Assembly (NCBI RefSeq): GCF_033170155.1
Contig: NZ_CP137079.1
Location: 1,612,001-1,676,000, forward strand
DNA length: 64,000 nucleotides
Direction of reading: 5' to 3'
Origin: Raineyella sp. W15-4
GTDB taxonomy: Bacteria; Actinomycetota; Actinomycetes; Propionibacteriales; Propionibacteriaceae
Positions within the stretch are counted from its first letter, which is position 1. Each line of letters opens with the position of its first letter. Below, one piece after another: positions 19,039-25,917 of this stretch. Both the position numbers and the translations under genes were made by a program. The notes under the pieces are model-generated. The model was not told the DNA's origin and ran no database searches. It worked only from the letters and a program-made list of their open reading frames with translations.

Positions 19039-20490
19039 TCAGGCGGAGGCGGCAGTGAGCTGTGAGCTGATCGATTCCAGCCGGTCGGAGGCGGTGGAGA
19101 GGTCGCCGCCCACTCGGAACCGGCTGCCGCGGTGGTCGTCAGGCAGGCGATCGCCGGCGCCGAACAGCTTGTGGCGGAGCGTCCCGGAGGTGTACTCGGT
19201 CTTGTAGCGTCCGAGCTTCTGCAGCTCGGGGACGACGTACGTCACGATGTCCTCGAACGTGCCGGGGGTGATCACGTAGGCGAGGTTGAACCCGTCCACG
19301 TCGGTCAGGTCCTGCAGCTCGGCGAGCCTGCGGGCCACCGTCGCACCGGAGCCGACGAGGATCGGCCCGAATCCTCCGATACCGATGTACTCGCTGAAGT
19401 CACGGACGGTCCACGGTCGGCCGTCCCCCCGGCGGGCGCCGAGGATCGTCTCCACCGTGGACTGGATCGCGTTGGACTCCACATTGCCGACGGGCTCGTC
19501 GAGAGCGAACCGGGACAGGTCCACACCGGTCCATCCGGACAGCAGCACGAGTGCGCCCTCAGGATCGGCGTACCGGCGGTACTCCTCGAACTTCGCCTCG
19601 GCCTCCTCGTCCGTCGCACCGGTGATGACGGTCTGCATGGCGAAGACCTTGATCGCCTCACGGTCCCGGCCGGCGGCTTCGGCGGCGGCGCGCAGCTTGC
19701 GGACACTGTCGGCCGTGAGCTCCGCCGTCGGTGTGCTGATGAACACGGCCTCTGCGTTCTCGCCGGCGAAGCGGACACCGCGCCTGGACGTCCCGGCCTG
19801 GTAGATGACCGGGGTCCGCTGCGGGCTGGGCGCGGTGAGCGCGATGCCGGGGACGTCGAAGTACCGCCCGTGGTGGTTGATCGCGTGCACCTTCGCCGGG
19901 TCGACGAATCCGGCCTCGGGATCGTCCAGCACTGCGTCGTCGTCCCACGAACCTTCGAGCAGCTTGTAGATCACCTCCAGATACTCGTCGGCGTGGTCGT
20001 AGCGCTCGTCATGGGACATCTGGTCGTGGTGCCCCATGTTCTGGGCGGCCGACGGGAGATAGCCGGTGACGACGTTCCAGCCCACCCGCCCGTTCGTCAG
20101 GTGGTCCAGTGTTGCCAAGCGGCGGGCGAACGGATACGGGTGTTCGTACGCCGTGCCGGCCGTCACCCCGAAGCCGAGATGATCGGTGACCGCGGCCATC
20201 GCGGAGACCAGCAGGATGGGGTCGTTCACCGGCACCTGGGCGCCGGTCCGGAGCGGCGCCTCGTTGGTGGCGCCGTACACGTCGTACGTTCCGAGGACAT
20301 CGGCGATGAACAACCCGTCGAAGAGCCCCCGCTCGAGGGTCCGGGCGAGGCCGGTCCAGTAGGAGAGGGTGGCGTAGTCGCGGGCGTGGTCGTCGGGGTG
20401 GCGCCACAGGCCGGGGGACTGGTGGGCGACGCAGTTCATGTCGAACGCGTTGAAGAGGATCTCGCGGCCGGAGGGGCGGTTCTCGGTCAT
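19039..20490 (-). CDS. LLM-class monooxygenase, DszA/DmoA-like
   Basis: A 483-residue FMNH2-dependent monooxygenase close in length and motifs to DszA and dimethylsulfide monooxygenase DmoA: ILFNAFDMNCVAHQSPGLWR, YWTGLARTLERGLFDGLFIAD, VPVNDPILLVSAMA, TLDHLTNGRVGWNVVTGYL, the ADEYLEVIYKLLEGSWDDDAV block and PSPQRTPVIYQAGTSRRG. The expected chemistry is oxygenolytic C-S cleavage of a thioether or sulfone. It is 23 bases downstream of the SfnB-like gene. Start ATG at 20490, preceded by GAAAG. Confidence 0.87.
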   Translation of the reverse strand: MTENRPSGREILFNAFDMNCVAHQSPGLWRHPDDHARDYATLSYWTGLARTLERGLFDGLFIADVLGTYDVYGATNEAPLRTGAQVPVNDPILLVSAMAAVTDHLGFGVTAGTAYEHPYPFARRLATLDHLTNGRVGWNVVTGYLPSAAQNMGHHDQMSHDERYDHADEYLEVIYKLLEGSWDDDAVLDDPEAGFVDPAKVHAINHHGRYFDVPGIALTAPSPQRTPVIYQAGTSRRGVRFAGENAEAVFISTPTAELTADSVRKLRAAAEAAGRDREAIKVFAMQTVITGATDEEAEAKFEEYRRYADPEGALVLLSGWTGVDLSRFALDEPVGNVESNAIQSTVETILGARRGDGRPWTVRDFSEYIGIGGFGPILVGSGATVARRLAELQDLTDVDGFNLAYVITPGTFEDIVTYVVPELQKLGRYKTEYTSGTLRHKLFGAGDRLPDDHRGSRFRVGGDLSTASDRLESISSQLTAASA

Positions 20491-20513
20491 GATCGAGCTT
20501 TCGGTTCGTCGGG

Positions 20514-21749
20514 TCAGAGAGTGCCGGTGCGCGGCGGCCGCTGCCCGGTGAGACGGAAACGGCCGAGGTGCTGGTACTTCCAGCGCACCGGGTCGTGCAG
20601 CGTGTGGGTGCGGGCATTGCGCCAGTGACGATCGAAATTGCCGGCCCGCGCCACCGCTCGGGTGCCGGAGACCTCGAAACCGCCCTCGGTGACGGCCAGA
20701 GCGGCCTCCGCGGCGAGGATCTTCAGCGCCGCGACCGCGAGAGTGGCCTCGGTCGCGTTGTCCTCATCGGGCTGCCGGTGGACGGCGTCGACGGCTTCCC
20801 CCGCGACCCGCAGCTGGGCCCGGGCAGCCCGGACGCGGACGTCGAGCTCACCGATCCGTTGGATCGTCAACGGGTCATCGACCGCCTTGGTCACGCCGGC
20901 CTCGTGATGGGGCCGCGAGGTCGTCCGGACGAAGGCGGCGGCCTCGGCCAGGGCGCCCTCGGCGATGCCGGTGTCGATCGCGCCGTGCAGCAGCTGGGCG
21001 TACGCGCCGTAGCCGTACGGTCCGCTGACGGCGTCGCCACGCCGTACCACCCGCGCGGCGGGGACCCGGACGTCGTCGAGATGCACCTGTCCGCTCGCGG
21101 TGGTGCGCTGGCCCATGCCGTCCCAGTCGTCGAGGACGGTCACCCCGTCGGCGTCGCGGCGGACGAAGGCCACCGCGTTCTCACCGCTGCCGTCGAGCTC
21201 GGCCAGCACCGGGATCCAGGTGGCGAAGAGCGCGCCGGTCGCGTACCCCTTGCGCCCGTTCAGCCGGTAGCCGCGGTCGCCGTCGGGGGTCAGCACGGTG
21301 CTGATCGACAGGGCGGTCGGCCCCTTCAGTTCCGACTGCGCGTTGCCCAGGCGGGCGCCGTGCAGCACCTCGTCGTACAGCTCCTCACGCAGCGGCTCAG
21401 CTGCGGCGAGGCGGAGGAGATTGAGATACACGAAGTGCGAGTGGGGGATCTGGGCGATGTTCGGATCCGCGGTGGCGAGGATCCGGATCACCTGGGCGAT
21501 CGTCGAGGGCGTGGCGCCGGCGCCACCGGATTCCCGCGGGATGCTGAGCGCCAGCAGACCGCTCGCGCTGAGGACCTCGACCTCCGCGGCGGGCAGGATG
21601 CGCCGGGCGTCGCGTTCGGCGGCTCCGCGGGCGAATGTGGAGGCCAACCGCTCGGCGGCGGCGAAGGCCTCCTCCGGGTCGAGCACGGGAACGCGCTGGG
21701 CGGCGGCGGTCTCCCGGTCTGCGGGCGGGTGACGGAGAATGTCGGTCAT
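20514..21749 (-). CDS. sfnB: SfnB-family sulfur acquisition oxidoreductase
   Basis: This 411-residue ACAD-fold protein matches the SfnB group more closely than the two neighbours: LLALSIPRESGGAGATPSTIAQ, TADPNIAQIPHSHFVYLNLLR, LGNAQSELKG, KGYATGALFATWIPV, LDDWDGMGQRTTASGQV and FEVSGTRAV...NFDRHWRNARTHTLHDP. SfnB enzymes belong to the sulfate-starvation response in pseudomonads and are thought to feed reduced-flavin oxygenation of organosulfur compounds. The gene starts 13 bases after ssuD stops and is followed at 23 bases by the DszA/DmoA-like gene. Symbol is by family only. Confidence 0.82.
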   Translation of the reverse strand: MTDILRHPPADRETAAAQRVPVLDPEEAFAAAERLASTFARGAAERDARRILPAAEVEVLSASGLLALSIPRESGGAGATPSTIAQVIRILATADPNIAQIPHSHFVYLNLLRLAAAEPLREELYDEVLHGARLGNAQSELKGPTALSISTVLTPDGDRGYRLNGRKGYATGALFATWIPVLAELDGSGENAVAFVRRDADGVTVLDDWDGMGQRTTASGQVHLDDVRVPAARVVRRGDAVSGPYGYGAYAQLLHGAIDTGIAEGALAEAAAFVRTTSRPHHEAGVTKAVDDPLTIQRIGELDVRVRAARAQLRVAGEAVDAVHRQPDEDNATEATLAVAALKILAAEAALAVTEGGFEVSGTRAVARAGNFDRHWRNARTHTLHDPVRWKYQHLGRFRLTGQRPPRTGTL

Positions 21750-21762
21750 CGCCGCCTGCCCC

Positions 21763-22959
21763 TCAGATCGCCGCGGCGAAGGGCACGTGACTGACGGCCG
21801 GCTCGTCCCGGCGCGCCGGATGAGCCCACACGCCGCGCTCCTCCAGGATGGGGAGGACGCCCTCCCCGAACCAGTACGCCTCTTCCAGGTGCGGGTACCC
21901 ACTCAGCACGAACTTCGTCAGCCCCAGCGCCGCGTACTCCTGGATCCGGTCGGCGACCTCGGTGTGGGATCCGACCAGGGCGGTCCCGGCGCCGCCGCGG
22001 ACCAGGCCGACGCCGGCCCAGAGATTCGGCGACACGACGAGATCGTCCTTGGTGCCGCGGTTGAGCTCCAGCATCCGGCGTTGGCCCTCCGATTCCGAGC
22101 GCCGCAGACCGGCCTGCACGCGTTCGATCTGTTCCGGCGCGATGCCGTCCAGCAGCCGGCCGGCGGCGGCCCACGCCTCCTCGGCGGTGTCGCGGGTGAT
22201 GACGTGCAGGCGGATGCCGTAGTCGACCCGGCGGTGTCGCTCGTCGACGAGCCCCTGGATCCAGGCGATCTTCTGCCGCACCGCGGCCGGCGGCTCGCCC
22301 CAGGTCAGATAGACGTCGCAATTGTCGGCGAAGACCGGCCCGGCCGCGCCGGAGGAGCCACCGAAGTAGAGCGGCGGGCGCGGCGGCCTCCGGTGCAGCG
22401 TGGCGCCGTCGAGATCGAAATAGTGGCCGTGGTGGTCCACCGGCGCGGTCGACTCCCACAGCCGTCGGAAGACCTGCAGGAACTCATCGCACCGGGCGTA
22501 CCGGCCGGCCTTGTCCTCGTAGTCGCCATAGGCGCGCTGCTCGTGCGATTCGCCACCGGTGACGACGTTGAGCAGCAGCCGTCCGTCGGTCTGCCACTGC
22601 AGAGTGGCTGCCATCTGGGCGGCGAGGGTGGGGGAGATGGCACCGGGCCGCAGCGCGACCAGGAACTTGACCCGTTCGGTGCGGCCGGCGAGCAGGGCCG
22701 CCGTGATCCAGGCATCCTCGCACCAGGCGCCGGTCGGGATGAGCATGCCCTCGAACCCCAGTTCGTCCGCGGCGGTGGCGATCTGGGTGAGGTATTTGAC
22801 CGAAGCCGGCCGGTCCTTGATCGCGGTGTAGGCCGGTAGACCGTGGCCACCGCCGATGATCTGGCGGGAATCGCCGTAGGTGGGCAGGAACCAGTGGAAG
22901 TCCAACAAGACGGAGTCAGTCCTTTCGTGCTGTTCAGGAGCGGTGGCGGGTGCGTCCAC
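21763..22959 (-). CDS. ssuD: SsuD-like alkanesulfonate monooxygenase (LLM class)
   Basis: FMNH2-dependent desulfonation releasing sulfite. The sequence has the SsuD opening LLDFHWFLPTYGDSR, GFEGMLIPTGAWCEDAW, the FLVALRPGAISPTLAAQMAATL block, GRLLLNVVTGGESHEQRAYGD and PPLYFGGSSGAAGPVFAD. The first GTG (22959) gives 398 residues, but no ribosome-binding site precedes it and the extra residues are not family-like. A TTG at 22908 with GAAAGGA upstream would give a protein beginning at the conserved LLDFHWF and is an equally good start. It follows ssuE after an 86-base gap filled with repeats. No SsuABC transporter is nearby. Confidence 0.85.
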   Translation of the reverse strand: MDAPATAPEQHERTDSVLLDFHWFLPTYGDSRQIIGGGHGLPAYTAIKDRPASVKYLTQIATAADELGFEGMLIPTGAWCEDAWITAALLAGRTERVKFLVALRPGAISPTLAAQMAATLQWQTDGRLLLNVVTGGESHEQRAYGDYEDKAGRYARCDEFLQVFRRLWESTAPVDHHGHYFDLDGATLHRRPPRPPLYFGGSSGAAGPVFADNCDVYLTWGEPPAAVRQKIAWIQGLVDERHRRVDYGIRLHVITRDTAEEAWAAAGRLLDGIAPEQIERVQAGLRRSESEGQRRMLELNRGTKDDLVVSPNLWAGVGLVRGGAGTALVGSHTEVADRIQEYAALGLTKFVLSGYPHLEEAYWFGEGVLPILEERGVWAHPARRDEPAVSHVPFAAAI

Positions 22960-22974
22960 CGGGGTGTTCGGTGC

Positions 22975-23054
22975 TCGGATCAGACAGTGGTCGGATCAGA
23001 CAGTCGTCGGATCCGACAGCTCGCTGGAGGGGACAGCTCGTCGGATCAGACAGT
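22975..23054. repeat. four direct copies of TCGGATCAGACAGT between ssuE and ssuD
   Basis: Copies at 22975-22988, 22991-23004, 23007-23020 (two mismatches) and 23041-23054. The first three are spaced by exactly 16 bases. The last copy overlaps the end of ssuE and contains its stop codon (23046-23048). The copies read as ACTGTCTGATCCGA in the direction of transcription. Confidence 0.85.
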
Positions 23055-23591
23055 GGTCCGGGCGTACGGCAGGGCGTCGACGAACGCGTCCAGGGTGGCG
23101 TCGAGGCGGTGCACCGCGGACTCGTGCAGCCGTACGCTGCCGTCCGGGCCGACGGTGAGCTGGGTGTCGGTGACCAGGTGGCTCTGCACCACGTGGCGGG
23201 CGCCGAGGGCCTGCAGGACCGGCCGCAGGGCGTAGTCGAGGGCGAGGGCATGGGCCAGCGAGCCGCTGGTGGCCAGCGGCAGCACCGTCTTGCCTTCCAG
23301 GGCGGTCTGCGGCAGCAGATCGAGCCAGGCCTTGAGCGCGCCGGAGAACGACGCCTTGTAGACCGGAGTGACGATGACCACCCCGTCCGCCCGGTCCACC
23401 GCTTCCTGACTGGCCCGGATCTCCGCATTGCCGAAGTCGGCGTGCAGCAGAGCCTCGGCCGGCAGGTCACGGACGGACAGGTGATCGACCTGGTGACCCT
23501 CTGCGGCCAGCTGGGCGCCGACGAGGTGGGCCAGGGCGTTGCCCCGCGACGTGGCGGACGGGCTGCCGGAGACGGTGAGCAGGTGGGTCAT
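23046..23591 (-). CDS. ssuE: NAD(P)H-dependent FMN reductase, SsuE/MsuE type
   Basis: Supplies FMNH2 to the flavin monooxygenases of the operon. The 181-residue flavodoxin-like protein has the FMN-phosphate loop VSGSPSATSRG, the VVIVTPVYKASFSGALKAWLDLLPQ block and LPLATSGSLAHALALDYALRPVL, all typical of SsuE/MsuE. The ATG at 23591 has GAAAGG upstream. It is the first gene of the leftward run, with a promoter at 23639-23667 about 40 bases upstream. It is the only flavin reductase seen for seven LLM and three ACAD-type enzymes, so it is probably shared. Confidence 0.9.
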   Translation of the reverse strand: MTHLLTVSGSPSATSRGNALAHLVGAQLAAEGHQVDHLSVRDLPAEALLHADFGNAEIRASQEAVDRADGVVIVTPVYKASFSGALKAWLDLLPQTALEGKTVLPLATSGSLAHALALDYALRPVLQALGARHVVQSHLVTDTQLTVGPDGSVRLHESAVHRLDATLDAFVDALPYARTTV

Positions 23592-23638
23592 GAGAGGCCT
23601 TTCCGGGACGCGGGGAGGGGCGATGCTTCGACACCTCG

Positions 23639-23674
23639 ACGCTAATGCCGGCCATAAGCAGCGTCAATACACTA
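23639..23674 (-). promoter_or_regulatory. ssuE operon promoter with motif shared with the ABC-importer promoter
   Basis: On the minus strand: TTGACG (23667-23662), 17-base spacer, TAGCGT (23644-23639). The block TAGTGTATTGAC (23674-23663), then GCTTATG and CATTAG at fixed offsets, is identical in the importer promoter at 25795-25828. An inverted repeat CAATA-N5-TATTG at 23681-23695 lies just upstream. Confidence 0.75.
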
Positions 23675-23680
23675 GCAAAT

Positions 23681-23695
23681 CAATAGGGATTATTG
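23681..23695. promoter_or_regulatory. inverted repeat CAATA-N5-TATTG upstream of the ssuE promoter
   Basis: A small, AT-rich, perfectly symmetrical element in a very GC-rich background, centred about 24 bases upstream of the -35 box (23662-23667). It is a candidate site for the Rrf2 regulator or an activator. Binding is inferred only from position and symmetry. Confidence 0.4.
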
Positions 23696-23806
23696 CGATA
23701 AATCGGCGTCTTTCCGAGGATCGAGCGTGCCGGGTCGCGGAACAAGAGTCTGCGCAGCCGGCGGGTGACGGAATGGGAAAGGGGGAGCGCGCCGGTGATC
23801 GCGTCG

Positions 23807-24265
23807 TCAGTGGTTCATCCAGGCGTCCGCACTGGTGGTCAGCGCCGTTACCCGCTCGTTGAAGTGCCCGCTCGCCAGCTCGCTGAGCGTGGTCGAGTCC
23901 AGTACGGCCCGCAGTGAGGCCCGTACCGCGACCCAGAGGGTCGGCAGGTGGTGGGTGGCGCCGCGGTATTCGGTGTCCTGTGGGCGCAGGCCCCGGACCT
24001 CCCAGAGCGGGCCGTCCACCGCCCGCATGATGTCGCCGATGGTGATGGCGTCACTGCCGCGGGACAGGAAATAGCCGCCCCGGGAGCCGCGCAGGCTGGT
24101 GATCAGGCCGGCCCGTCGCAGGTCGGCGAAGATCGCCTCCATGAACTTGCGGGGCAGGTCCTCCTGTTGGGCGACGGAATCGAGGGTGACCGGCTCGGCC
24201 GGGTCGGCGGTCGCCAGGTGCACCATCGCGCGGACGGCGTACTCGGTGCGCGCAGAGAGGTTCAC
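23807..24265 (-). CDS. Rrf2-family transcriptional regulator, cysteine-free (CymR-like)
   Basis: A 152-residue winged-helix regulator: LSARTEYAVRAMVHLA at the start, the recognition region VAQQEDLPRKFMEAIFADLRRAGLITSLRGSRGGY, and a dimerisation helix after DIMRAVDGPL. The protein has no cysteine at all, so it cannot hold the Fe-S cluster of IscR/NsrR/RirA. This resembles CymR, the Firmicute repressor of cysteine and sulfur metabolism that senses via CysK. The GTG at 24265 is preceded at 6 bases by TACTAT (leaderless). It starts 22 bases after the LLM stop and lies between the two regulated operons, making it the obvious candidate regulator of both. Confidence 0.85.
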   Translation of the reverse strand: MNLSARTEYAVRAMVHLATADPAEPVTLDSVAQQEDLPRKFMEAIFADLRRAGLITSLRGSRGGYFLSRGSDAITIGDIMRAVDGPLWEVRGLRPQDTEYRGATHHLPTLWVAVRASLRAVLDSTTLSELASGHFNERVTALTTSADAWMNH

Positions 24266-24271
24266 AGCCGC

Positions 24272-24277
24272 ATAGTA
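24272..24277 (-). promoter_or_regulatory. -10 hexamer TACTAT of the Rrf2 gene
   Basis: TACTAT on the minus strand is 6 bases before the GTG at 24265. It suggests an internal, leaderless promoter in addition to read-through from the upstream LLM gene. Confidence 0.45.
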
Positions 24278-24287
24278 GTTGACGGCC

Positions 24288-25454
24288 TCACGCTCGGTGG
24301 TGAGCGACGGTCTGCCATCTCCGATCGGCATCGCCGGAGGTCGGGCCGACGGTGTCGCCGGCCGCGGTGAAGCCCTTGGCCCGGCCGGTGTCGGTGGGGC
24401 CCCACAGGGTCGTCGGGGTCTCCCGTCGGACCAGCGGGATGACCTCCTCGGCGAACCTGGCCAGTTGCTCGTCCTGGTGACCGGGCTCCAGGTGGTGGTT
24501 GAGGCTGAAGGACTGGACGTCGTGTCCGTACGCCCGGTGGTAGTCCAGGATCTTCTCGGCGATCCGCTCGGGTGACCCGACCAGGGCGGGGCCGTGGTCC
24601 ACCGCCTCCTCGATGCTGCGGAACGAGGTGACCTTGCCGCGGGCCGCCGGATCGTGTCGGCGCCGGTCCGCGGCGCGGACCTGTCCCTCGTAGAGGGGCC
24701 GGTACTGCTCGATCGCCTGTTCGGTCGTGTCGGCGATGAACAGGGTGCCCGATCCCGCCCCGACGTACGCTGTGGCCGGGTCGTGGCCGTGGGCGATGTA
24801 GTGCTCGCGGTAGCGGTCGATGAGTTCCCGGTAGGCCTCGCGCGGCTGCAGCGCGTTGGCCGAGAAGATCGGGTCCCCCCACCGGGCGGCCAGGTCGACG
24901 GCGAAGGTCGAGGTGGCCGACCCGTGCCAGATCCGGAACGGCCCGTCGAACGGGCGCGGCAGGGTGGTGGCGTGTTCCAGTGGCGGGCGGTGGCGACCGG
25001 TCCAGGTGACGTCCTCCTCACTCAGGAGACGGCGCAGCAGGAGGTAGTTCTCCTCCAGGTACTCGTACTGCAAGCGGATGTCGCGCCCCAGGATCGGGTA
25101 CTGCAGCACCTCGTTGCCCTTGCCGATGACGATTTCCAGGCGCCCTCGGGAGAGCTGGTCGACGGTGGCCAGGTCCTCGGCCACCCGCACCGGGTCCAGC
25201 AGCGAGAGCACGGTCACCCCGGTGCTCAGCAGGATCCGCTCGGTGCGGGCGGCGAGGGCACCCAGGATGACGGTCGGGGCCGAGGAGAGCACGTCGCCGG
25301 CGTGACGCTCGCCGATCGCGAAGGAGTCGATGCCGAGCCGCTCGGCGAGGACGGCGGTCTCGACCACCCGACGGAGCCGCTCGTCGGCCGGGACGCGTTC
25401 ACCGGTGACGGGGTGGGCGGGGTTGAAGACGATGTCGAGCAGCTGGAAGCGCAC
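24288..25454 (-). CDS. LLM-class flavin monooxygenase
   Basis: A 388-residue luciferase-like enzyme with AERLGIDSFAIGERHAGD, LAARTERILLSTGVTVLSLLDPVRVAEDLATVDQLSRGRLEIVIGKG and a FRIWHGSATSTFAVDLAARWGDPIFSA segment. It belongs to the general bacterial-luciferase-like group rather than to SsuD or DszA. From memory it resembles the monooxygenase family that travels with the KPN_01854-type solute-binding protein, whose likely counterpart is the divergent gene at 25.9 kb. The GTG at 25454 has GAAAGGTG upstream and overlaps a short upstream frame by 56 bases. The Rrf2 gene follows at 22 bases. Confidence 0.82.
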   Translation of the reverse strand: MRFQLLDIVFNPAHPVTGERVPADERLRRVVETAVLAERLGIDSFAIGERHAGDVLSSAPTVILGALAARTERILLSTGVTVLSLLDPVRVAEDLATVDQLSRGRLEIVIGKGNEVLQYPILGRDIRLQYEYLEENYLLLRRLLSEEDVTWTGRHRPPLEHATTLPRPFDGPFRIWHGSATSTFAVDLAARWGDPIFSANALQPREAYRELIDRYREHYIAHGHDPATAYVGAGSGTLFIADTTEQAIEQYRPLYEGQVRAADRRRHDPAARGKVTSFRSIEEAVDHGPALVGSPERIAEKILDYHRAYGHDVQSFSLNHHLEPGHQDEQLARFAEEVIPLVRRETPTTLWGPTDTGRAKGFTAAGDTVGPTSGDADRRWQTVAHHRA

Positions 25455-25719
25455 GGTCGGGCACCTTTCGGTCGTGGGGACGGCCGCCGCCGGCGGTCGG
25501 TGAGGGGGTGGCGGGCGGAACGGGCGACGCCGACGGCTCCGGGGCGGGGTCGGTGGTGTCGTGGTGGCTCCGGCAACCGGCCAGGGCCCAGGAGAACAAC
25601 TCGTGGAGGGCCTGCCCGGGGTGGTATGCCTCGGTCCCGGCGACCACCGGGAGGGCCAGAGTCCCGGTGAACTCGGTCGACACGGCGATCAGGGTCGTCC
25701 GTGCAGCGCTGTCGGCCAT
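25399..25719 (-). CDS. short hypothetical protein heading the leftward LLM-rrf2 transcript
   Basis: I do not recognise this 106-residue frame. It begins MADSAARTTLIAVSTEFTG with a very good ribosome-binding site (AGGAG, 5 bases from the ATG) about 50 bases after the leftward promoter. The first 52 residues look like a folded segment (HPGQALHELFSWALAGC); the remainder is Pro/Ser-rich, then Arg-rich where it overlaps the LLM gene in another frame. It could be a genuine small gene, a regulatory upstream frame whose translation affects the LLM gene, or a remnant of a larger gene. Only its translation start is well supported. Confidence 0.5.
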   Translation of the reverse strand: MADSAARTTLIAVSTEFTGTLALPVVAGTEAYHPGQALHELFSWALAGCRSHHDTTDPAPEPSASPVPPATPSPTAGGGRPHDRKVPDRALPAARHRLQPRPPRHR

Positions 25720-25779
25720 GGTGCTCCTGGGATGCGGGGGTCAGCGGTGGCCGGACCCTCGGACGGTGGTTGTCAGAAA

Positions 25780-25808
25780 AACCTACAGGTGGAATAGTGT
25801 ATTGACAA
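25780..25808 (-). promoter_or_regulatory. leftward promoter TTGTCA-N17-TAGGTT
   Basis: On the minus strand TTGTCA occupies 25808-25803 and TAGGTT 25785-25780 with a 17-base spacer. The -35 overlaps the -35 of the rightward importer promoter by five bases, so the two face away from each other around one centre. It drives the short frame at 25719 and the LLM-rrf2 genes. Confidence 0.7.
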
Positions 25809-25830
25809 GGCTTATGTACATCATTAGGTT
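25795..25830 (+). promoter_or_regulatory. rightward promoter TTGACA-N17-TAGGTT of the importer operon
   Basis: A perfect TTGACA (25802-25807), 17-base spacer and TAGGTT (25825-25830). TAGTGTATTGAC at 25795-25806 and the offsets of GCTTATG and CATTAG match the ssuE promoter. AATA-GTG-TATT (25793-25803) is a small inverted repeat over the -35. The leader is about 80 bases to the ATG at 25918. Confidence 0.8.
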
Positions 25831-25917
25831 CCCTTCTGCCTGGCGGTCCGGGAGCGAGCACCTTCGCCGGTCCCTGCGTCGCCTCGACCTCTCCCAGAAC
25901 CAGAAGGATGCGAATCC

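Noticed and set aside
22975-23054. CRISPR array
   Set aside because: The units are 14 bases with 2-base gaps, so there are no spacers, and no cas genes occur in the window.
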